Source: Achatina immaculata (lineage: Eukaryota; Mollusca; Gastropoda; Stylommatophora; Achatinidae). Taken from it: a stretch of DNA of 64,000 nucleotides. Below, one piece after another: positions 13,201 through 22,200 of the stretch. The translations under genes were made by a program, and so were the position numbers. The stretch spans positions 25,667,314 through 25,731,313 of the forward strand of contig CM019691.1 in the NCBI GenBank assembly GCA_009760885.1, read 5' to 3'. The notes beneath the pieces are model-generated. The model did no database searches, was not told the DNA's origin, and saw only the letters and a list, made by a program, of their open reading frames with translations. How positions within the stretch are numbered: position 1 is the stretch's first letter; each line of letters opens with the position of its first letter.

Positions 13201-16200
13201 CCTACTGCTTTGGTCATAGTCAAGGATGATTTGTCACGAGTTGAAGCAATGGAGGATCCCAAGAAGAAAGTATAAAAGCAGTGTCAGTCTGTTCTGTTAT
13301 GTCTGATTTTATTGAGAGCATCCTTGTTTCAGTGTAGCTGAAATATACCATCATAGCTTTCTGTCTTTATTGTTCTCTCTGAGATCTGTCTTTGAATCTG
13401 TACATAACATGTTGCTAGAATATCAGATATTCCCATATTGTGTTAAATTATTATTCAGTGAAAATAAAATGTATTTTTTTTTCTTTTAAAAACATCCTCA
13501 TCTTGATTGGGCATTTAAGTACTGTTGGATTCAAACATAGAGATAGTATCTCTGAATAAATACGAATAGTCCTTTAATACCATGGAGGCAACCAGGGGAT
13601 AAAGTGTTAGTGTCCACATTTTCCTTGATCTGTCAGCACACTAGAGAGTGATGTCACCCCATCCATCTTTCTTTCCTCAGCTCCTGGTGAAACCAGGAAC
13701 CCATTTCCACAGCTGGGTAACTGGGGCTCCTCTGGTTGGATTTGAACCACCGACCTTTGACATGAGAGTCGAGTACACTTATCACTTTCCCACTCAGGCA
13801 CTAATATGTCTAAAGCATATGTTTATCTTATTTCAGTGTCTCTGGTAGAGAAGATATGCAAAGTCTAAAATCTCTCTCTAAAGAGACAAACTAGGTATTG
13901 AATGAGCCACAACACTATCCAGCGAGCCATTGTCATGTGAAACTCTAAAGAGAACATTATTAAGAGAGGCCAGTTTAGTGGACATAACATCCCTTGATGA
14001 GGTTGAAAGGTTTGCCGAAAACAGGAAAACTTAGCAAACTATCATGCGAGCCCTATGTGACGTTTAACGGCACTGGAAGGATTGTGAACAGAAAATTTTG
14101 TGCATGGCATATTTGTGTGTGTGGTTGTGCTGGCTAGAAGGAACATTTCTAAGAACCTTTTTTTTTTATTTTTCATAAAATGAATATTGGACCTTTCTGT
14201 GTCTATGTGGAAAAAAAATATAGCATTTACAGCTCTAATGACTTGTTCATAAGGAGCAGAGACAACTGATGTAGCCAGTACTTATCTCTGCGTATGTTGT
14301 AAAGCTGTTTAGACTAAAGACAGTAGCTTTATTTTGTAAGAAAATTCTGTTACAGAATAAAGCTGTTAACATGAAGAATATTGGAACCTCATTTTTACAT
14401 TTTAACATTTTTATTTTGATGAACTTTCAGGAATCATTGAGCATTACAAAGAACAAGCCATTTTTGATGTTTATTTCCACTTGTATGCTGTGGGCTCTTG
14501 GAGACTCGCCTTTCTCTATGTATCTTCCAGCTTATGTTGTAAGGTTAGTTCAAACTGGCTGCTGTTCATTTGAAGGTGGTTAGCTCACAGTGTCATTCTA
14601 GTGATTAACACAAACAGTAGTCGGTAATCAGACATGAATCTTCTGACAAAGTCCTCAGTGTTCTCATAAGTTTCTCTCGCAGCCCTGGGCATCTGTTCAG
14701 GTCTAACACTACTGTCCAGTCAGATGTCATGGATCTGTGGCAGATATTCAGCAGTCATGTTTTTGAGCTTGAATATCATTAAATGATTGATAATTAACAA
14801 TTAAATCAGTAGACTTTAAGCAAAGATGATTGTCTTAGAATGGTGGCACAATTTGACAGGGTCATTAAATAAAAACCTAACCAATCCCCTGCTGCGCCTC
14901 AATGTTAGTGCTTAGTTATAGGCCCAGGCTTGTTAGTGGAGTAGGGCGTGCAGTGGTCACTATGGCAGTGGAGATGACATTTTTGATTCATTCAAGCTCT
15001 TGAAACTACCCACCATAACCTATTCCAGTCCAGTATGTCAGTCTTCTTCTTTTTCATACGCACATTGGCAATGATGCATGGAACCCTGATTTTTGTGATG
15101 CGCTTTTTGGCTGGGTACCTCTGACTTCAGCACTTTTCCTTGGTAGGGCAGACTGTGGTCTTGCTCAGAATGCCATGAAGGCAGTGGCGTAGGCTGACCT
15201 GGCCAGACGACTTTGAGACAGTTTCACAGAAACACTCTGACTTTGGGATGAGGAATCTGATGAGTGCCTCAACGATATCCATTCCCTGCCACCTATAGTA
15301 TGCTGGCTCTGTTTTGTTTACATTGTTCTGACAGCCATTGTTGTAAAGACCCACAGGGTTGTCACGTCCTGGATTCATTGGTTTCACACCAGATTTTCCT
15401 CATCCCCACCAGCAATCCCCATGCCCTGATCCATCCTCCAACCTGACATTACATTTTACAAAAATAACAATTACAATTAGTGTTGATTGCTACATGTTTC
15501 TGGGCCACAGAAATAGGTCAGAGTTTTTAAGCAAACAGATCTATGTTCCCTGTCTCACAAAGACTATATTAAGATATGTGTGCTCTTAACACAGTTGTTC
15601 CCAGGGGAGAGTATGTCAGTGTTCCAGCATCAGCTGCTAAGAACATTCAGCTAACAGTTCCAGGAATATGACAGAATAATGGTCAACAAATTAGAGCATC
15701 ACTGATTATAAAATGTAATTTTTTTTTTTTTTCAAAAAGGGTAGGTGGCCCTTATTACGCCATGGATGGAGGCCTCTGTGAGGTATGGTATTGGCGTCCA
15801 TATTTTCCTTGACCTGTCACCACACTAGAGGGTGATATGTCACCAGCCTGGCTGCCTTTTCTTTCCCCAGCTCCAGAAGAACCCATATATCCATTTCTGC
15901 GGTTGGATTACTGGGTCATCTCTGGCCAGATTCAAACCATTGACTTTCACTGTGAGAGACTGGTGCACTAACCACTTTGTCACTGATGAATATTTGCTGA
16001 ATTGTATGTAGACAGTTAACCAGTTTGACTATTAGTGTTCCATATGAAAATAGATAGTTTCACTATTGTTAAAATCTTTTTTTTCTCAGCAGGAAGTGCT
16101 GAAACAATTGTTTGAAAATATTTTAAAACAGTTTTTAATGTTCCTTCTGCATACAAGTATGCACACCCACACTCACAAAACTCCAAGAATGTTGAGGATA

Positions 16201-19200
16201 TGAATGGTATGTCAGGAAAAAAAACTGGGTTATATGTTATCCAAGCGGTGGTCAAATTTGGGCAACATTACCCATAAATGAGTAATTGGTCATGAGCTGT
16301 CATAATGAGGATATGTGTGGTTTTAACGACATCATCAGTGTCAGTTCAGAAGCATAATGGGTTTTTATGTTTTAGTTTAACCTGAGTCAGACGGTTACAG
16401 AACATAAACAAGAGATAAGCAGCTTGGTCTGTGTACAAGATGACAATATGTGGAGAAATTATCCTTTTTTATATATATATATGGAAATGGACAACATTCA
16501 CACTAAGATTTGTAGGTAACAGGAAGAGGCCGCCAACACAGGAGATGGAGGGAAGAAATTACAACAGCACTAAACATCCCATTACATGAAGCAAATTGTT
16601 GAGCCCTGTCGTCTGTTTGTCCCTTCAACACCGAAAGGCATATGAGGAAGGAGACAAGACATATATGGACATATGTCAGTCACATGATGAGACGAAACAG
16701 TCAGAGAATCTCAGAACAAGCTGTCAAGTGGAGCACAACAGGCTGAAGAAAAAGAAGCCAACCACGTGAAACTCTAAAGAGGACATCGTTAAAATTACTG
16801 TACAAGAGAGACAGCACAGTTAAAGAGTTAGTGAACCTTAGCTGACCAAGACTGTGTACCTCCTCTCTGTTAGTGCTTCTAGTAACAGGCTCAGTCAGGC
16901 CAACCCATCACTAAGGCTCACACCACTGTGTGGGTTACCAAGAAGCATCCTGCCTTATCATGCTTGTTAGTTTCACTCTGGGTCTGCAAGCTAGTTGTCA
17001 TGATTTGTTCCCCTTTCAACATTTATTTTGTTCTTTAACACCTTCATTTCTTTAGCTGCAAAGGATATCCTGCTTGTAATCCACAGAAAAAAAACAAGAC
17101 ATTCTCCCCCCGCCCCCAAAACAAAAAAAAAAGGACAAGCTTCACAAGTAATTAAAAACTACAAGTAAATATTTACAAGAGTATGATTAGAAATATACAG
17201 GAATGTCATTTTTTTTTCATTTTTATTTTTGGGATCTTCAATGCAGCAAAGGATCAACCCGATTGCAAGCATCATCCCTGTATACAGCAATTGGATTTGG
17301 TTCAATGTGTGGCAGATTTTTATCTGGGTTGGTTGCCAGTGACAGTGATGTTGGCCCTATTCTCCTGCATATTGGTGCGTACAAAATATTAAAGGTTTAC
17401 AAAGTGATCATTTCATGCTTTGTTGTGAGATTTTTAGTAACGTGTGAAAAGTGTGGTAAAACACATTTGCTTTGCAAAAAATGTATTGTAGCCCAGGAAT
17501 GTTTTAGAACACTTTTTTCCTTCTAAGAGTCAATTACTCGTAAGTGACTGTGTGTTCAAGTTACAAACATAACATTGTTTTTTTACTGTTTCATTTGGTT
17601 TGGAGGATGGTAGCTAACCATAGGCATGATATCATTTCCCAGGGAAAACATAACAGATGTATTTATTATATAGTTGATGTGTGGTTTTGGGATTTTTGGT
17701 CTGGTAGTAAGACTGAGAAGGGCCAGGAGGAAAAAAAAAACGATGATAGCGCATATCTTTAAGAATCATAAGGCTTTAGGATGAAAATTTTGTTTGGGAA
17801 TATTTTTATACATTACAGTTATATATAGAGATAGTAGAGAGATGGTGCAGATATCAGTCATCAAAATAAAGCAGATGATTTGCTCAACCTTCCCATAGAT
17901 CCCCAGGAAACAGCATCCTGCGATACTTAGCCAGGCTTAGAGTATGAGTGACTGAACTGTTTCCAGTGGTACTAGGAGTTTGTGAGAAATGCTTCCTGGG
18001 CCCGATTCAGTGAAAGCTACCGATAAAGAATGCTGAACAACAAAGTGATTAGTGAACTCACCTCATGGCAAAGACTGGTGGTTTGAATCCACCCTGTGGC
18101 ATCTCATTTACTCAACTGTAGAAAAAGTGTGTCACACAACAGGCCAAAGAAAAAGGTCAGCCACGTGAAACTCTAAAGAGGACATTGTTAAAATAGGCCA
18201 AATTAGTATTTTATGCATAAAATCCCTTGATGAGGTTGAAAAGCTCGCAGAAAACAGGAAAACTTGGCAAACTACCATGTGAACCCTATGTGATGTTTAA
18301 CAGCACAGGAAGGATGTCAGATGTGAGAAAAAAGTGCATGGCCTCTTCTGGAGCTGAATAAGAAAAAGTGGCTAGGTATGATTTTCACTACATCACCTTC
18401 TGGTGTGCCGATAGGTCTGTGGAAATAATGATACAATTTCCTCTAGATGCTTCTGTGGCAAGATAGACTGTCATAACGGTTCAAGAATGTCACCATGGCA
18501 TGCTCCCCTAGCCAGCTTCTTACATCTTGCATCCTTCCTGTGCCATTAAATGTCACATAGGGCTTGCATGGTAGTTTGCTAAGATTTCCTGTTTTCAGCA
18601 AGCTTTTCAATATCATCAGGGGATGTTATTCCCACTAAACTGGCCTCTCTTAACAATGTCCTCTTTAGAGTTTCACATGGTCAGCCTCTTTTTCTTCAGC
18701 CTTTTGAGTTCCACTTGATAGCTTGTTTTTGGATTCTCTGGTTGTTTCTTTTAAGCACATGACTGATGTAGATCCATCTTTTTCTGATCATCCATGAGAT
18801 AGGTTGTTGTTTGCTCATCTGTCTTATCTCTGCACTGTTCTTGAATTCGTTCCACTTTGTACCAAGTATTTTCCTGAGGCATTTGTTTCGAAAGAGTCTA
18901 ATTTCTTCTCTATTTCTTTAGTTGTTTTCCAGCTTTCACATCCATAAATGAGGGTGGATATTACATTTGAATTGAATAATCTTAACTTGGTTTTTGTGCT
19001 TATAACTTTTGAATGCCATATGTTCTTAAGATTCTTGAAGGTCAATACTGCTTTTGCAATTCAGATTCTAACTTCCTTTCGGATTCTAATCCAGTTTGAT
19101 GACTGTTTAAACAACTTATTAGTAGAAATCAGTTTCACATTTAAATTATTGTATTGGCCACCAACGAAAGCAAATTCAGTGAAAGAGTAAAAAAAGATTT

Positions 19201-22200
19201 AACAAGTTTACATATTTGAACAAATTACTGATTTAGACACCATGTTCATTTTTTATCCTTTTTTGCATGTGGTTTTTTGTTGTTTTTTTCCCCCTCTGTT
19301 CTGTCATTATATCATTGTACAAAGTCCCATATTTGTGGAGCAGATCTTGAAATGATAAGCTGTTTTCCTTTTGTTCACTTTAAGCAATTTTTCGGAGCTG
19401 ATGAGGTTGAAAGGCTCGCCGAAGACAGGAAAAATTGGCGAACTACCTTGTGAGCCCTATGTGACGTTAATCGGCATGGGAAGGATATAAGATATATAAG
19501 AAGCAATTTTTACACCTGGGTCTCTGGAGAGTGGCTCTAGCAATGGATCATAAACCCATAACCATCCGTGTGAAGTCACAGGTCACTATCAAGGCTTTCA
19601 TAACCAGTACTTAAGTTTTTCGAGCATCTTAAAATGTCCAGAAAATAAGACTTTTTTTTGCTAATGATTTTTGAACATTTTGTCATCAAGTTTTTTTTAG
19701 TCATCTACTTCTTATCAGAAACAATAGGAGAGTCATAATATCTCAATATTGAAAGTGTTTAGAATTCAGTTTCTGTCAAGAGGCTACAGTTTATCTTATT
19801 TGCACATGTCCTTCTGTCTTATACCTTAGCACATATTAGATGCTTTGTCTACAAGGATCATTTCTGTGGGTGAGGTAAAGCCGCTAGAGTTCACCCATAA
19901 TAGTATATTATATATATAATTCACATAAAATTTTTACATGCATTTATATTCCTAAGCTTCCAATTCATAGACACTGAATGAAACAAAGGATTCTAGTTTT
20001 TCTTCTTGACAAGCAGCTAATGTGAGTTTCGCTTCTTAGCTCTTTGTCAGTTTTGTTTTTTAAATAACCTACTAAAAATAAATATAATCATTTCATATTC
20101 TTTCTGAAATTTAATGTTTTATTACTCTTGACTTCATCATTACTTTTTTTTCACACTAGTGAAAGTTTTATAAGAATGAAATCTTTGAGCTTTCTTTGAT
20201 TGGTGGAAATTTCTAATTCCATTGAATGTTATCTTCCAGTCTACATACTACAGACAAGTTTTTACATCAGATTTTTGTCCCCATGATGCCACCATAATTT
20301 AAAGTCATATTTGTTTAACCAGGTTGTCTCAGTGTTGCCAGCTTGGTTGTTGGATTCAGTTCTTGGATCACATCCACATACTTAGAGCAAATGATCTGCG
20401 CTGGATTGTTTGGTCTGTATACTGGGTCTCTTGTGCCTCTGACATCACTTATCACCATTGAGTTGCTGGGTATCGGGGATTTGGGATTAGGTTTTGGATT
20501 CTTATCCATGGCTCAAGGAATTGGTTATCTCATTGGTCCACCATTATTAGGTATGTATTTTGTTTTAACTTGTTTTTAGTCTTATAAGGATGAAATTAAT
20601 TTCATCATTAAAGTTTGTCAAGAAGTAGTACTCCCAGTATTTCCTCTTTTTTTTGCAACATTGAACTTGCTGTGGTGGTCAAAGTAGAGAGACACTGTCC
20701 AATTTGGCAGTTGGCAACCCATAGCTAACTTACCAGCATCATGGTTGGTGAACCATAACTGACTTAGACCCTTTCCCACCTTTTCATTGGTACCTCAAGT
20801 AACAGGCCTAGCCAGGCTAATGGGGCAGGGTTCACCGTAGTCCTCCTGGCGGTGGAGTCTGCTAAAGAAGCATTGCACTCATCACTTTTTAATCAGGGAC
20901 TGAAAAAATAGCAGTCATAACCTGCTTTCAAGCTGACATGATACTATGCCTGAACATCTTTACTGCATCGGCTGCAAAAAACATCGGCTCCCAGTTACAG
21001 GGAGATTGAAGAGGCAGAAGAAAGGTGATAGATGATGCTTTGATTTATAAATCATTTATTTATGAAGCTTTTGTTATGTTTTTGTCTTTAGTTATTCTGT
21101 AAACATTGAAAGTTGTATTTAATATTTAATACATATAATAATTTGTTCAGTATTTTTTGTTGTTGTCTGTAGGTAACATTATCCAAGCAATAGGCTTTGA
21201 ATTTGGCTTTATGATTTCAGGTAAGTGTTTGATAACATAAGTGTAAGAAAAATGTTGAATTTTAAAAAAATTCATTTTATTTAAACTCAAGCTGGTTGGT
21301 CATCATCAGTTTCTTTGTCAGAAGTTCTCAGAATGTTTAATTTGACCTCAGAATGGTAGTAACTGGTGCTTTTGCATTAAAAAAAAACAAAACAAAACAA
21401 AAAAAAAAAGGTTTGTTATCAGTTTCATGTGAGGAAAGTTTAGTGAATAAAGTTTTTAAAAAATTGTCAAGCTTCAGTAAAAATGTGTGTAAAATATACT
21501 GAATATTGGCAAAATGTTAAGCACGTGTTAATACTTTTCACATACTTCTGTCATGTATGCAAATGCATAATTTACTTGTTGCTGCCAGAAAAAAAAACCT
21601 TTTCTTTTGGTGCTAGTAGCAACATGTGGCTGTTAACAGACAGCATGATCAGTTGGATTTAATTATCTTTTTTTTTTAATCTCTGACTGTTGCTGTAGTT
21701 TGGTGGCATATGTTGTGAGAAACAGCTTTTATGTTTTCATCTCTGCTTCTGTTTCCACTTCCTTTATAATTTCATTTTCCAGCAAGGAAACAAAACTATT
21801 TTTATGTTGTTATTATAAAGAAAAAAAGCAAAATTTATGTCTCAGTAAAAATTATGTTATAGATATATACTGTTCATATGTGTCACACAAATGATTAAAA
21901 ATAAAGAGGTGAAACTGAGCTCTAGATGTCCAGTATATGCAGACTTACACAGTGAAATCAGGCTGAATGATCTTGATATCTACAGAGTATGCCTCATAAG
22001 ATTGAGAAAAAATTGCTTCAAAAAGAATGGGTTCATCTGTTAAGCCAGTCAGCTGTGAAGAGCCTAACATGGCTTTATGGTCCAGGGCATGCAGGAGTAC
22101 ATGGCATTGAAATGGCATATAGGCTTGCTGGACAGGCTAAAATAAATGCCTGGCTGACAATGGACAAGAGTGACATTGCTAAAGCCCTATTGGAAAGACT

